In this document: positions 1 to 6,660 of the stretch, piece after piece
Position numbering within the stretch: position 1 is the first letter of the stretch
Layout: each line of letters opens with the position of its first letter
IMG/VR virus record: IMGVR_UViG_3300015371_000014
Span: 1-64,000 of that record
Strand: one strand, 5' to 3'
Length of the DNA: 64,000 bases
Origin: a virus
Program-made: the position numbers and the translations under genes
The notes under the pieces: generated by a model
What the model was told of the DNA's origin: nothing
Seen by the model: only the letters and a program-made list of their open reading frames with translations
Database searches by the model: none

Positions 1-1
1 C

Positions 2-229
2 GTATCGAACCGCTCACTCGCTGACCTTCTTGCGGAGGCAATCCGGCTGGATGAGGAGGTCGAGAAGCTCTGTGACCGAATCACCATATTAGAGGAAGAG
101 CGAAAACCCCTGGCCCTGAAATCAATCAAGGCGTTTCGAGCGGCCCAGAAGAAAAGTGGGATGGACAACAACCACTGGGTGCAGTACTTCGCCAAGGCGG
201 TGGAGCGGCATCGGAAGGAGAACGGGTGA
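2..229 (+). CDS. C-terminal part of an unidentified coiled-coil protein (truncated by window edge)
   Basis: Reading from base 2 the frame stays open to TGA at 227-229, giving 75 residues with no start inside the window. The first half is rich in Leu, Glu and Lys (a run containing RLDEEVEKL and ITILEEE) and should form a coiled coil; the end is basic and charged. The next gene starts with GTG at 226 and overlaps the stop by 4 bases, the same coupling used along the whole left arm. I do not recognise the family. Its role cannot be inferred beyond membership of the rightward small-gene operon. Confidence 0.65.
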   Translation, partial: VSNRSLADLLAEAIRLDEEVEKLCDRITILEEERKPLALKSIKAFRAAQKKSGMDNNHWVQYFAKAVERHRKENG

Positions 230-507
230 GTTTTGCGATCAAAGTCCTGGGGTATGCCGATGGGCGACCGTGTTCGTTTGAGGACTCGTACCTGCGTTGG
301 TACGACCCGAACGTCGCGATTGAAGAGGAGGGATTGTTGGTGCTAGGGGAGTTTACCTATGACATCGCGCTTGCCAAGACCTTCCCTGACCGGATCTCTG
401 CTCTGGAGGAGTGGAAGCGGGTGCGGGAGGTGGATCCGATCCGCCCAGATGGAAAGCCGAATCGGCCTCTCACGGTTTACACCGTCACGATTGAGCCAGT
501 GCCATGA
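226..507 (+). CDS. small hypothetical protein, 93 aa
   Basis: GTG start overlapping the stop of the preceding gene. The protein is soluble-looking with no signal peptide, membrane segment or cysteine cluster. It contains LRWYDPNVAIEEEGLLVLGEF near the middle-left and ends in a beta-like stretch (LTVYTVTIEPVP). No family recognised. It is followed by another 4-base ATGA overlap at 504, which supports real translation as part of a polycistronic message. Confidence 0.6.
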   Translation: MSFAIKVLGYADGRPCSFEDSYLRWYDPNVAIEEEGLLVLGEFTYDIALAKTFPDRISALEEWKRVREVDPIRPDGKPNRPLTVYTVTIEPVP

Positions 508-692
508 CCGGCGCGAAGACGTTTCTTTCCTGGCTGGCGAGAGAGCCAGAAGAGAAGATTCTGTACCTGAAGGATTTCATGGAGAAGCTTGCTGACGGTC
601 GGGTCGCCATCATTGTTTGCAAGGAGGGTGGGGAGCCAAAGTGTCTCACGACAAAGAACAAAGCCACGCTCTGTATCTGCCGCGAGAAATAG
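504..692 (+). CDS. small hypothetical protein, 62 aa
   Basis: ATG at 504 overlaps the previous stop (ATGA). The peptide is helical and charged at the N-terminus (FLSWLAREPEEKILYLKDF) and has four cysteines, at about positions 39, 47, 57 and 59; too sparse to call a zinc ribbon. No family recognised. The next gene appears to start inside its 3' end. Confidence 0.5.
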   Translation: MTGAKTFLSWLAREPEEKILYLKDFMEKLADGRVAIIVCKEGGEPKCLTTKNKATLCICREK

Positions 693-901
693 TGGAGCAT
701 TACGAGCTTGTAGACAAACTGTCTGGGATGCTCATGCAAGAGTACGACACAAAGGAGGAGGCCCTGGCCCACCTGCGGACGTTTCGGCTGGATCAGTTCG
801 AGGATCTTGTCTTGTTTCGGGTCACCCGCCGACTTGCGATGGTGGCAGAGGGCGACGACATCAGCGCGTTTGTGACTGGGAGAGAGGTGCATGGAGCCTA
901 G
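641..901 (+). CDS. small hypothetical helical protein, 86 aa
   Basis: I chose GTG at 641 (MSHDKEQ...) because a purine-rich ribosome site (GGGGAG) sits just upstream; an ATG at 617 would also be in frame but lies deeper inside the preceding gene. The protein is charged and mostly helical (EIVEHYELVDKLSGML, EEALAHLRTF). No domain recognised. It overlaps its upstream neighbour by about 50 bases, unusual compared with the 4-base overlaps elsewhere, so one of the two boundaries may be wrong. Confidence 0.5.
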   Translation: MSHDKEQSHALYLPREIVEHYELVDKLSGMLMQEYDTKEEALAHLRTFRLDQFEDLVLFRVTRRLAMVAEGDDISAFVTGREVHGA

Positions 902-980
902 TGTGGTGGTGATGGTCGTTATCGGGATCGCCTGCGTGGTCTGCGGGGTGATCGGGAGAGGAGGAATCGATCTGTGGTAA
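891..980 (+). CDS. 29-residue single-span membrane peptide
   Basis: ATG at 891 lies inside the end of the previous gene, and the stop TAA at 978-980 overlaps the GTG start (974) of the protease gene. The translation begins MEPSVVVMVVIGIACVVCG and ends with a short basic tail, so one transmembrane helix (residues 4-20) is almost the whole protein. The tight placement, overlapping both neighbours, argues for a real translated micro-gene, but its small size leaves doubt. Confidence 0.45.
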   Translation: MEPSVVVMVVIGIACVVCGVIGRGGIDLW

Positions 981-1570
981 GGAAGCTCGCGGTGATCGTG
1001 CTGGCGCTCTCGCTGTTGACAGTGTCAAATGCAGAGGCGAAAAAGCACCATCACAAACATCCACAACCCTTCCAGCGGGAGATCTGGTACATCATCAACC
1101 AGCTTCCCTCCCAGTGGACGCCCCAACTCCAGGAGACGGTAGCTGACTTCAACGCCAACATGCCTGAGAAGGGACCGCTACTGGTCGTGATCAAAGGGGA
1201 TCCCGTGATCTGTGACACTCAGATCAAGCGGACTATCACCGTCTGTGGGGGTGATGGCGAATACGCAGGCGGGGAGTACTGGGGGCTGGCCTGGGGCATC
1301 GGTCACTCCGAAATGTCGATCTGGATGGATGTCGAGGGAGAGTGGATCCCTGACAGCCCAGACGAAGTAGAAGCGACGCTGTGCCATGAGCTTATGCACG
1401 AAGTTGGCCTTATTGACGACAACTACAACGCCATGCCCGATACCAGTTGCGTCTGGGGCAACCTCACTGATCTGGGGCCGTGGGACATCGCTCGTCTGCA
1501 CGCGGTATGGGATGACGGCACCAACGACACCCCAGAAGACGAAATCCAACAAAGGAAACACCATGCATAG
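974..1570 (+). CDS. secreted metzincin-like zinc metalloprotease
   Basis: The 198-residue product opens with a classical signal peptide (MVRKLAVIVLALSLLTVSNAEA) followed by a His/Lys-rich linker. Residues 138-148 read HELMHEVGLID, matching the metzincin zinc signature HExxHxxGxx(H/D): two His ligands, catalytic Glu139, Gly turn, and Asp148 in the third-ligand place, as in snapalysin-type enzymes. Upstream segments contain an Asp/Gly-rich stretch (CGGDGEYAGGEYWGL) that could be beta structure around the active site. The mature protein would act outside the cell or in the envelope. GTG start, 7-base overlap with the preceding membrane peptide. It could be a virion or exported host-surface protease; the substrate is unknown. 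The protease fold is well supported, the function is inferred. Confidence 0.75.
   Translation: MVRKLAVIVLALSLLTVSNAEAKKHHHKHPQPFQREIWYIINQLPSQWTPQLQETVADFNANMPEKGPLLVVIKGDPVICDTQIKRTITVCGGDGEYAGGEYWGLAWGIGHSEMSIWMDVEGEWIPDSPDEVEATLCHELMHEVGLIDDNYNAMPDTSCVWGNLTDLGPWDIARLHAVWDDGTNDTPEDEIQQRKHHA
1016..1028. repeat. 13-bp variant of the genome-wide palindrome (TTGACA-G-TGTCAA)
   Basis: TTGACAGTGTCAA is a perfect inverted repeat with a one-base centre, inside the signal-peptide codons of the metalloprotease gene. It matches both half-sites of the dispersed 14-bp palindrome but lacks one central base, so it may be a weak site or chance. Confidence 0.3.
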
Positions 1571-1964
1571 CTATATCAATTGGTACGACGGAGAACGCGA
1601 CGTGAACATGGTTGGTCGCCATGTTTCCGCGAAGGTTGTGCTGGACAGCTTCCGTAGCGTCATCTCACGCGATCCTGTTCCACCAGACCCCAAAAATATC
1701 GAGATTATTGTGGCGTGGTATGGGTACGGGGATTACCACGGATCTGCCATCGTGGTCTATCGCGACAAACGTGATGGGAAGCTCTATGAGGTCAATGGCT
1801 GGCACTGCTCCTGTTATCAACTGGAAGGGCAGTGGAAACCAGAGGAGGTCGTCGTGAAAGAGCTTCTGGCACGACCTGTGTACGCCGATCTCAATCAATC
1901 AAGGGCAGAAGATAAAAAGGACATTGAGGACATTCGCCGCGAACTCGTCGCGAGGTTAGGATGA
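1563..1964 (+). CDS. hypothetical protein, 133 aa
   Basis: Start ATG at 1563 overlaps the end of the protease gene and follows a purine-rich AAAGGAAA ribosome site. The protein contains aromatic, beta-rich stretches (IIVAWYGYGDYHGSAIVVYRD, then KLYEVNGWHCSCYQLEGQW) and a charged helical C-terminus rich in Asp, Glu and Arg. The WHCSCYQ run has two close cysteines but no partner pair for a zinc ribbon. No family recognised. It ends in an ATGA overlap with the next gene. Confidence 0.6.
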   Translation: MHSYINWYDGERDVNMVGRHVSAKVVLDSFRSVISRDPVPPDPKNIEIIVAWYGYGDYHGSAIVVYRDKRDGKLYEVNGWHCSCYQLEGQWKPEEVVVKELLARPVYADLNQSRAEDKKDIEDIRRELVARLG

Positions 1965-2206
1965 GAGACGACACTGTACGAAAGGCGATAATCGCCTTAG
2001 ACCTTACAAACGGAACTTGGGAGAAAAAGAACGTCTGGGAGATGGCCCCCGATCAGCAGGAGATCCTGGTGGACGCCTACTGGGAGATCTACAACGCCAA
2101 CCCTGATTTAGGGGTGCGAAGGATTCGGGCCGTCTCCACCACCCTCCTGATGCCTTCGTTCTTGGCTTTCGTGGATGACGTCAAGGACGTGGCGAGGAAG
2201 GTCTGA
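1961..2206 (+). CDS. small hypothetical protein, 81 aa
   Basis: ATG overlaps the preceding stop by 4 bases. Mostly helical, with a Trp-rich segment (GTWEKKNVWEM) and a longer helix around DAYWEIYNANPDLGVRRIRA. No signal peptide or motif recognised. The TGATG junction at 2204-2208 couples it to the cysteine-rich micro-gene that follows. Confidence 0.55.
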   Translation: MRDDTVRKAIIALDLTNGTWEKKNVWEMAPDQQEILVDAYWEIYNANPDLGVRRIRAVSTTLLMPSFLAFVDDVKDVARKV

Positions 2207-2364
2207 TGCCGAACTGCGGTGACTACTGGCCGTCGTTGGAGTATTGGTGGTGTGACTATTGCCGGGACTATCACCGCTGCGGCGACTTCCCCTGGCTAGA
2301 TCCTGCGTGTTGTTCCGAAGAGCCTGAGGAAGATTTGACACCTGTCAACGAGGAGGAAACATGA
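2206..2364 (+). CDS. small cysteine- and tryptophan-rich protein, 52 aa
   Basis: ATG at 2206 shares its A with the previous TGA; the stop TGA at 2362-2364 overlaps the next ATG at 2361. The 52-residue product carries six cysteines (C4, C16, C19, C25, C35, C36) and five tryptophans. WWCDYCRDYHRC (C16, C19, H23, C25) could bind a metal as a knuckle. Its last codons are written over one of the dispersed palindromes (2335-2348) and over the ribosome site (GAGGAGG) of the next gene. No family recognised. Confidence 0.5.
   Translation: MPNCGDYWPSLEYWWCDYCRDYHRCGDFPWLDPACCSEEPEEDLTPVNEEET
2335..2348. promoter_or_regulatory. dispersed palindrome copy, perfect (TTGACACCTGTCAA)
   Basis: Perfect copy of the 14-bp inverted repeat, CC centre on the sense strand. 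It ends 12 bases before the ATG at 2361 and just before a strong AGGAGG ribosome site. No -10 box lies at the right distance, so it is not a promoter element here; a repressor or stoperator-like site is the best guess. Confidence 0.6.
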
Positions 2365-2579
2365 AACGCACAACCTTCACGACTGAACTCCGCACGATCC
2401 TGCACAGAGGACACACTCTCCTCGTTCCTGAAGCGGAGTGCGCTCTCTGCCAACTTGAGATGGATGAGATCCTGCCTCTCTTCCATCACTATGTGGCAGA
2501 TTGGCTGAAGAAGCACAAAGACGATCCAGACATCGAGACAAAATGGCGGCAGCAGATCGGAGGGAAACCACCAGGATGA
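2361..2579 (+). CDS. small hypothetical protein, 72 aa
   Basis: ATG preceded by a strong ribosome site (GAGGAGGAAAC) and overlapping the previous stop. A single CALC pair sits near the middle (EAECALCQLEMDEILPLF), followed by a basic helical region. Could be half of a metal site, but only two cysteines are present. No family recognised. The palindrome at 2335-2348 lies directly upstream, so expression may be modulated there. Confidence 0.55.
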   Translation: MKRTTFTTELRTILHRGHTLLVPEAECALCQLEMDEILPLFHHYVADWLKKHKDDPDIETKWRQQIGGKPPG

Positions 2580-2998
2580 GCAACGACTGGCGCGGCATAG
2601 ACCGGGATCAAGTCTCCGAAGCGTACGGCACAATCATCACTGAAGAAGACATGGCGCGGATCTGGCCCATGATCGAGCTTGCGGCCACCTTGCACAACAC
2701 CAAGCCACCCCAGATCCTGCACGCGATGAAGCTGCGGAGAGAACTCAAAGAACAAGAAGCGGAGTTCACCCCGCCAAAACTGACCGTGAACGAAAACCAT
2801 ACCTATCCCTGCTGGGCCTACGACGAACTCAGGCGTTTTCTGCATGATGCGCTCGTGCGAGAACTCATGGTCAATAAGGTCACCCTTCGCCAAACCATCT
2901 ATGACCAAAAGGGCCATTCCAAAATCGCCAACATCGAGTATCCCGTAGATGAGTTTGTCGGCAAGATCATGGAGATTCTTGATGAACAATGTCGGTAA
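2576..2998 (+). CDS. hypothetical protein, 140 aa
   Basis: ATG at 2576 overlaps the preceding TGA (ATGA) and was preferred to an in-frame ATG at 2501 that lies well inside the previous gene. The protein is acidic-helical: an ATLHNTKPPQILHAMKLRREL segment, then an aromatic stretch (HTYPCWAYDELRRFLHDALV), then a C-terminal EFVGKIMEILDEQ helix. No motif identifies a function. Confidence 0.55.
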   Translation: MSNDWRGIDRDQVSEAYGTIITEEDMARIWPMIELAATLHNTKPPQILHAMKLRRELKEQEAEFTPPKLTVNENHTYPCWAYDELRRFLHDALVRELMVNKVTLRQTIYDQKGHSKIANIEYPVDEFVGKIMEILDEQCR

Positions 2999-3137
2999 CC
3001 CCTTGATCCGTGGTACGCTTGTAGCTATCGGACTCGCACTAGGGGGTTTTGCGGGTCTGGTGACGATGATGATCATTGCGGTCGGGAAAGAGCTTCTGGA
3101 GAAGGAGCGACATGAGCCTACGGAAGACTGTCGCTGA
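2982..3137 (+). CDS. 51-residue single-span membrane protein
   Basis: ATG at 2982 lies inside the 3' end of the previous gene. The product has a hydrophobic, glycine-rich span (residues about 8-31, containing LVAIGLALGGFAGLVTMM) followed by a charged tail (GKELLEKERHEP), predicting an N-out/C-in or reverse single helix. A longer version from 2949 would add residues without a ribosome site. Function unknown; it is one of several tiny membrane peptides in this phage. Confidence 0.55.
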   Translation: MNNVGNPLIRGTLVAIGLALGGFAGLVTMMIIAVGKELLEKERHEPTEDCR

Positions 3138-3339
3138 GATTGTGATATTTCTCAGGACAGCAAAGACAGAAACGATCACCGACGATCTGGTGAGGGGAGA
3201 CTTCGATGTTGCCAGACAAAAGTGTGAAGCTGGAAGACGCGCTCGAAGCCAGAGCCGTTCAGGTCGCCGTCAACCGGAGGATGCTGCAGGAGGAGCGCAA
3301 ATCCTTCCCGGTGATCGCGATGATCGACACCCTGATTGA
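3112..3339 (+). CDS. possible small protein overlapping its neighbour, 75 aa
   Basis: ATG at 3112 follows GGAGCGAC and the first 45 residues look like coding sequence (MSLRKTVAEIVIFLRTAKTE...). The C-terminal part, from about 3206 on, runs in a different frame through the better supported gene 3206-3421 and is Arg/Ser-rich like an out-of-frame translation. Either a real overlapping gene or one that has lost its proper end by a frameshift. Confidence 0.3.
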   Translation: MSLRKTVAEIVIFLRTAKTETITDDLVRGDFDVARQKCEAGRRARSQSRSGRRQPEDAAGGAQILPGDRDDRHPD

Positions 3340-3421
3340 TGAGGGGTTTAGTCCGACACAGGCAGGCAAGATTCTCAACCGCTCTGTCTTTCTCGCCCAT
3401 GCACTACAGGAGAAAACGTGA
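3206..3421 (+). CDS. small hypothetical protein, 71 aa
   Basis: ATG preceded by GAGGGGAG. The protein is helical and charged, with a segment (SFPVIAMIDTLIDEGFSPTQAGKILNRS) whose second half resembles a small DNA-binding helix pair (SPTQAGKILNRS), though too short to call a helix-turn-helix with confidence. GTGA overlap joins it to the winged-helix gene that follows. Confidence 0.5.
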   Translation: MLPDKSVKLEDALEARAVQVAVNRRMLQEERKSFPVIAMIDTLIDEGFSPTQAGKILNRSVFLAHALQEKT

Positions 3422-3654
3422 GTACATCCGGACCAACAAAGAAGTCGCGGGTCTGGGAGGTGATGCGCTTCATCACGAAGTACATCGATAGCAATGGCTA
3501 TCCTCCCTCCCTCCGCATTATCTCGCGAGAGGCCAACGTCTACCCCTCCTCTGTTGTCCACTACGTGAATCAGCTAGAGGAGTGGGGCTACATCCAGCGG
3601 GGTGACGATCCTCGCCGCCTTATCACGGTGACAGAGAAGGGACGAGAGCTTTGA
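3418..3654 (+). CDS. LexA-type winged-helix DNA-binding protein
   Basis: GTG start overlaps the preceding TGA. The 78 residues match the N-terminal DNA-binding domain of LexA: VWEVMRFITKYIDSNGYPP is the first helix and the family's G-Y-P-P turn, followed by SLRIISREANV, YPSSVVHYVNQLEEWGYI (recognition helix) and a wing ending in ITVTEKGREL. There is no autoprotease domain, so it is a stand-alone wHTH, probably a transcription regulator acting on phage or host promoters. It is one of two candidates in the window for binding the dispersed TTGACA-N2-TGTCAA palindrome; that link is inference. Confidence 0.75.
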   Translation: MSTSGPTKKSRVWEVMRFITKYIDSNGYPPSLRIISREANVYPSSVVHYVNQLEEWGYIQRGDDPRRLITVTEKGREL

Positions 3655-4118
3655 GGAGCATCCGCCGAATCCTCCTGGTGACCGGATCTCGCAGGGCGAG
3701 CTTTCCCCATTACCAGCTTGTAGAAAAGCACCTGAGAGCGTGGGATCCCCAGTTGATCATCCACGGTGGATGTGTTGGCTTTGACATCCTCTGCGAGGAG
3801 TGGGCAGTGGCAAATGGAGTCCCCTTCTCGCGCTTCGATACGCCACAGCAGGACAAAGAACGCTATGGCGGCAGAGCCTTCACGATGCGGAACACCACCA
3901 TGGTGGAACACGTCATCGACACGTACTGCGAACAAACTGATGACGGACTCTGGATTGCCAGACATACCTTCGTGGTGGGCTGTATGGCCTTTCCGGGCGG
4001 TGGTGGCACAGACGACTGTGCGGGGAAGTGGTTAGAGTACGCCAATCGGACAGTGACGTTCGTTACCACCCGCAAATTGCAGTTTATCGATCTCAGAGGA
4101 GAACCGTTCAATGTATAG
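3651..4118 (+). CDS. SLOG-superfamily (DUF2493/YspA-like) nucleotide-binding protein
   Basis: TTG start overlaps the previous TGA (TTGA). The 155-residue Rossmann-like protein has the SLOG signatures: a first strand and loop LLVTGSRRA (residues 8-16), a GG loop in IIHGGCVGFDILCEEWA (36-52), MRNTTMVE (79-86, the RN pair typical of the family) and a GGTD-type turn in FPGGGGTDDCAGKW (114-127). SLOG proteins bind nucleotides or nucleotide-derived ligands; phage members of the YspA type are common but mostly uncharacterised. Adjacent to the LexA-like regulator, suggesting a sensor/regulator pair, which is inference. Confidence 0.75.
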   Translation: MRSIRRILLVTGSRRASFPHYQLVEKHLRAWDPQLIIHGGCVGFDILCEEWAVANGVPFSRFDTPQQDKERYGGRAFTMRNTTMVEHVIDTYCEQTDDGLWIARHTFVVGCMAFPGGGGTDDCAGKWLEYANRTVTFVTTRKLQFIDLRGEPFNV

Positions 4119-4356
4119 CGGCGGTACGAAGATTCAAGGTGAACTTAACGACACAGAGAACGAACTCCTAGAAGAAGCGATCAAGAAGTTCCCGAAAGGG
4201 AGTAAGGCACGCTACCTTGCCACCAATGGCGCGGCTGGTACCGTGATCAAGGTTCTGTACGAGCATCGCCTCTTTGACATCATGATCGGGGTGGACTTCG
4301 GCCACGGCAAGCCTCTGTATATCCCGGCTGCCCTGATGCGCCCGGTGGAGGTGTGA
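4111..4356 (+). CDS. small hypothetical protein, 81 aa
   Basis: ATG lies 8 bases inside the end of the SLOG gene, after an AGAGGAGA ribosome site. The N-terminal half is a charged helix (LNDTENELLEEAIKKFPKGSKA); the C-terminal half alternates strands (AAGTVIKVLYEHRLFDIMIGVDF) like a small SH3-type barrel. No family named. Confidence 0.55.
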   Translation: MYSGGTKIQGELNDTENELLEEAIKKFPKGSKARYLATNGAAGTVIKVLYEHRLFDIMIGVDFGHGKPLYIPAALMRPVEV

Positions 4357-4676
4357 TGTCTGTCCTCTCGATCCAGGGTGAAGAGTTTCTCATTCATCCC
4401 GTAGATCTTGACACCATGGCATGTAGCCCCTTTGGCGCTCCGGTTGGGTTTATGTACGATCCAACGATGGATACCATCTATGGCCGGGTGGTGATCGAGG
4501 ATCAGGTCTTTGCCTATACCTACACCGGGGTCAGTGTCTATCGCGATCAGCAGCGAGCGGCGACGATAGAGTTTATGCCGAACATTGAAGAGCTTGTTGC
4601 TAGGAAGATTAATCAGGCGGTCACGCAGTGGGAATTCGATAGTCTGGCCCTGGCTGGTATGGAACTCGAAGAGTGA
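4356..4676 (+). CDS. hypothetical protein, 106 aa
   Basis: ATG at 4356 shares a base with the preceding TGA and follows GGTGGAGG; a GTG one codon earlier is also possible. Beta-rich first two thirds (GRVVIEDQVFAYTYTGVSVYRDQQ) and a helical end (NIEELVARKINQAVTQW). No domain recognised. Confidence 0.55.
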   Translation: MSVLSIQGEEFLIHPVDLDTMACSPFGAPVGFMYDPTMDTIYGRVVIEDQVFAYTYTGVSVYRDQQRAATIEFMPNIEELVARKINQAVTQWEFDSLALAGMELEE

Positions 4677-4703
4677 TAGAATGCCTCTGAAAGGAGGCGT
4701 CTC

Positions 4704-4853
4704 ATGCTCTGGACGTTGATCGTTATTCTCGTTATCCTCTGGGCGATTGGGTTTTTCGCGATTCCCACCCTGGGCAGCATCGTCCATATCCTCCTCGTTA
4801 TTGCCCTCGTTGTGTTGATCTACCAGCTGATCACGGGCCACCGTCCACTCTGA
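4704..4853 (+). CDS. DUF5670 / lmo0937-like small membrane protein, 49 aa
   Basis: ATG at 4704 follows AAAGGAGGCG. The peptide starts MLWTLIVILVILWAIGF and ends with a second hydrophobic run (SIVHILLVIALVVLIYQLITG) before HRPL. This order (MLW, first helix, G-x-x-H, second helix, LxxGR/H) is the pattern of the lmo0937/DUF5670 family of tiny two-helix membrane proteins, widespread in bacteria and of unknown role. A small GCCTC/GAGGC hairpin covers the ribosome site (4683-4699). The stop overlaps the next ATG (TGATG). Confidence 0.7.
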   Translation: MLWTLIVILVILWAIGFFAIPTLGSIVHILLVIALVVLIYQLITGHRPL

Positions 4854-5074
4854 TGTCTACGTGGCAATTTCGTGGACTTGTTGCGCGAACCTGGACGGGA
4901 TACTGCCTGTTGGGAGGATGGGGTGAGTATCGCCGCCAGTGTAATCCGTCCCATGTCTTGAGATTGGGGTGGCTACATATCTTGCGCTGGGCAGATGGTG
5001 GCGGCAAGCCAATCGAAATATTTTGGATTCCGACGCGGCGACGACCGCGCTGTCAACGATTGCTTCCAGTATGA
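4853..5074 (+). CDS. small basic hypothetical protein, 73 aa
   Basis: ATG at 4853 overlaps the preceding TGA, and its own TGA (5072-5074) overlaps the ATG of the next gene at 5071; both junctions argue for real translation. The product is Trp-, Arg- and Gly-rich (LGGWGEYRRQC, WLHILRWADGGGKP). No family recognised. Confidence 0.45.
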   Translation: MSTWQFRGLVARTWTGYCLLGGWGEYRRQCNPSHVLRLGWLHILRWADGGGKPIEIFWIPTRRRPRCQRLLPV

Positions 5075-5391
5075 CTGTCTATCTAGGGGCAGGCTGGAAA
5101 CTCACCCATGTCACTGACCGGGTGATCGAGATCCAGAAGGATGACTGGGCCTACCGGCGTCTGACTGGTCGCGATGGATACGTACGAGTAAGGGCTGAGC
5201 CGGGAATGGACCGGCAAGCCCTTATCTCGCGTGCGGTAGACTGTGCTAAACGGCAGGACGAGATCCTGGGTACCCTGCTGGCGATGCGGCTTGCGCCACC
5301 CCGGCGTTCATACGAGATGCAACAGCGCAGACTGGCTCCCGCGTTCGCAACACCGGAAGAGCCTGAGATCATAGGGAGGAAACATGGATAA
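5071..5391 (+). CDS. hypothetical protein, 106 aa
   Basis: I place the start at ATG 5071 because it forms an ATGA overlap with the upstream stop; an in-frame ATG at 4969 is also open but would overlap the previous gene by 100 bases. N-terminal half beta-like (MTVYLGAGWKLTHVTDRVIEI), then a helix (ISRAVDCAKRQDEILGTLLAM). Overlaps the next gene by 8 bases. No motif. Confidence 0.5.
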   Translation: MTVYLGAGWKLTHVTDRVIEIQKDDWAYRRLTGRDGYVRVRAEPGMDRQALISRAVDCAKRQDEILGTLLAMRLAPPRRSYEMQQRRLAPAFATPEEPEIIGRKHG

Positions 5392-5776
5392 CGGATCTAC
5401 GCTAGTGGTACGCGATCTCGATGGTAAGCACATTTCAATTCCCGCCGATACGCCAGATGAAATGCTGAAAGAACGCAACTGGACGCCGGTTGGCTACCCC
5501 GACAAGTCCACCGAACAAGAGCGCAATAAGGCGTGGGCTAAGGACGCGATGGAGAACGGCCTCATTGCCGATCTTAAGCATCAAATCGGCCCCGCCGCGC
5601 ATGAGATCGCTGGCGCACTCCGCACACTCGATACTTCTCGCCCCTTTCCTTTCACAAAGGAAGAGATCAAGAACGCCAAGCGCATCCTGATGGAAGCGGG
5701 GTATGGCGCGACCGAACAAGAGGTCGAGGGGCGATTCTCCGTCCCCACGGCAGTCGTGAGCAAGACGCAGGAGTAA
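5384..5776 (+). CDS. hypothetical protein, 130 aa
   Basis: ATG preceded by ATAGGGAGGAAAC, a strong ribosome site. Soluble, charged protein: a beta-hairpin-like start (TLVVRDLDGKHISIPADTP), then helices (EQERNKAWAKDAMENGLIADLKHQI). No domain recognised. Last gene before the putative virion-surface block. Confidence 0.55.
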   Translation: MDNGSTLVVRDLDGKHISIPADTPDEMLKERNWTPVGYPDKSTEQERNKAWAKDAMENGLIADLKHQIGPAAHEIAGALRTLDTSRPFPFTKEEIKNAKRILMEAGYGATEQEVEGRFSVPTAVVSKTQE

Positions 5777-5779
5777 GTT

Positions 5780-6229
5780 ATGGCTGTCACAAACGTCCTC
5801 TTTGCGAAGTTCCCTCAAAATGCGGCAGGAGGTGATGCGGCTGGCGATGGTCCGATGGATCTGCTGTCGGACACGATCAAGGGCACACTCCATACCTCGA
5901 CCTGGACCCCTTCGCAGACCACAAACGAAGTCAAGGCTGATGCCACCAACGAACTCGGCACAGGCGGCGGCTATACCGCGCTAGGGGTCACTCTGGGCAC
6001 CAAGACGTACGTGGCCTCCAGCTTGGTGACGACCTTCGATGCAGCAGACCTTGCGTGGCCTGCCTTCACGAATACCTTCCGCTATCTGGTTCTTTGGGAT
6101 GACACGCCTACCGTGCCAGCCGATCCACTGATTGCCCTGATTGATACCGGAGGCAACCAGACACTCTCAGGGACGGATCTGTCCTTCCCCTGGAATGCAT
6201 CGGGGATCTTTTCTTTCACGGTGGCGTAA
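5780..6229 (+). CDS. putative phage structural protein (minor virion protein family)
   Basis: 149 residues. The opening MAVTNVLFAKFPQNAAGGD, the TIKGTLHTSTWTPSQTTNEV segment, a GGGYTALGVTL strand and a late FRYLVLWDDTPTVPADPLIALIDTGG segment fit a beta-rich protein family common near structural genes of Actinobacteria phages, where it is annotated as a minor virion or tail protein. The assignment is by remembered pattern, not by motif. Beta-rich, no signal peptide. First gene of a run of virion-like proteins placed upstream of terminase. Confidence 0.55.
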   Translation: MAVTNVLFAKFPQNAAGGDAAGDGPMDLLSDTIKGTLHTSTWTPSQTTNEVKADATNELGTGGGYTALGVTLGTKTYVASSLVTTFDAADLAWPAFTNTFRYLVLWDDTPTVPADPLIALIDTGGNQTLSGTDLSFPWNASGIFSFTVA

Positions 6230-6457
6230 ATGGCAAAGTTGATGTGCGTCCACTGTGGACGCTACATGACAATGCCGGTCAACATCGCGGTACGACTGGA
6301 GAAGTGTGTCTTCTGTGGTAAAGACTTCGCGGTCTGGGCCACGGAGATCGAAAAGCCGCGCACCCTTATCGAACCAGTGCGGAAGCGGGAGCCAGTCAAG
6401 AACTGGTCTGTTGCTGACGAGAATAAGTTCCGGAGGCTCGTAGAAGGGATTTTCTGA
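6230..6457 (+). CDS. zinc-ribbon protein, 75 aa
   Basis: Two knuckles, CVHCGR (residues 6-11) and CVFCGK (27-32), separated by a short strand, form a typical four-cysteine zinc ribbon; the rest is basic (EPVRKREPVKNW) and helical. Starts directly after the previous stop. Such small ribbons usually bind nucleic acid or stabilise a protein partner; the specific role is unknown. Confidence 0.6.
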   Translation: MAKLMCVHCGRYMTMPVNIAVRLEKCVFCGKDFAVWATEIEKPRTLIEPVRKREPVKNWSVADENKFRRLVEGIF

Positions 6458-6660
6458 TGCCACCAACACGCGCCTGGGGTGTGACCCGGCAGAACCTCAC
6501 GACGCTCAATAACGCCCTGAACATCATTACGACCATTCGGAACGAGATGGCACAGGATATCGCTTATTCCGGCAACGTGCCGAATATCGATAATGCGCTC
6601 CAGATCCTGACCGACATTGCTCAAGTTGTAAGTGATCACCTGACCGCTGAGGGCAAGTAG
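6457..6660 (+). CDS. small hypothetical helical protein, 67 aa
   Basis: ATG at 6457 overlaps the preceding TGA. All-helical appearance (NLTTLNNALNIITTIRNEM, ALQILTDIAQVVSDHLTAEGK). Sits directly before the three paralogous putative virion genes, so it may be a small structural or trimerisation component; that is inference from position. Confidence 0.5.
   Translation: MPPTRAWGVTRQNLTTLNNALNIITTIRNEMAQDIAYSGNVPNIDNALQILTDIAQVVSDHLTAEGK

Noticed and set aside
4408-4419. TTGACACCATGG as another copy of the dispersed palindrome
   Set aside because: Only the left half and centre match; the right half (TGTCAA) is absent, so it is not counted.
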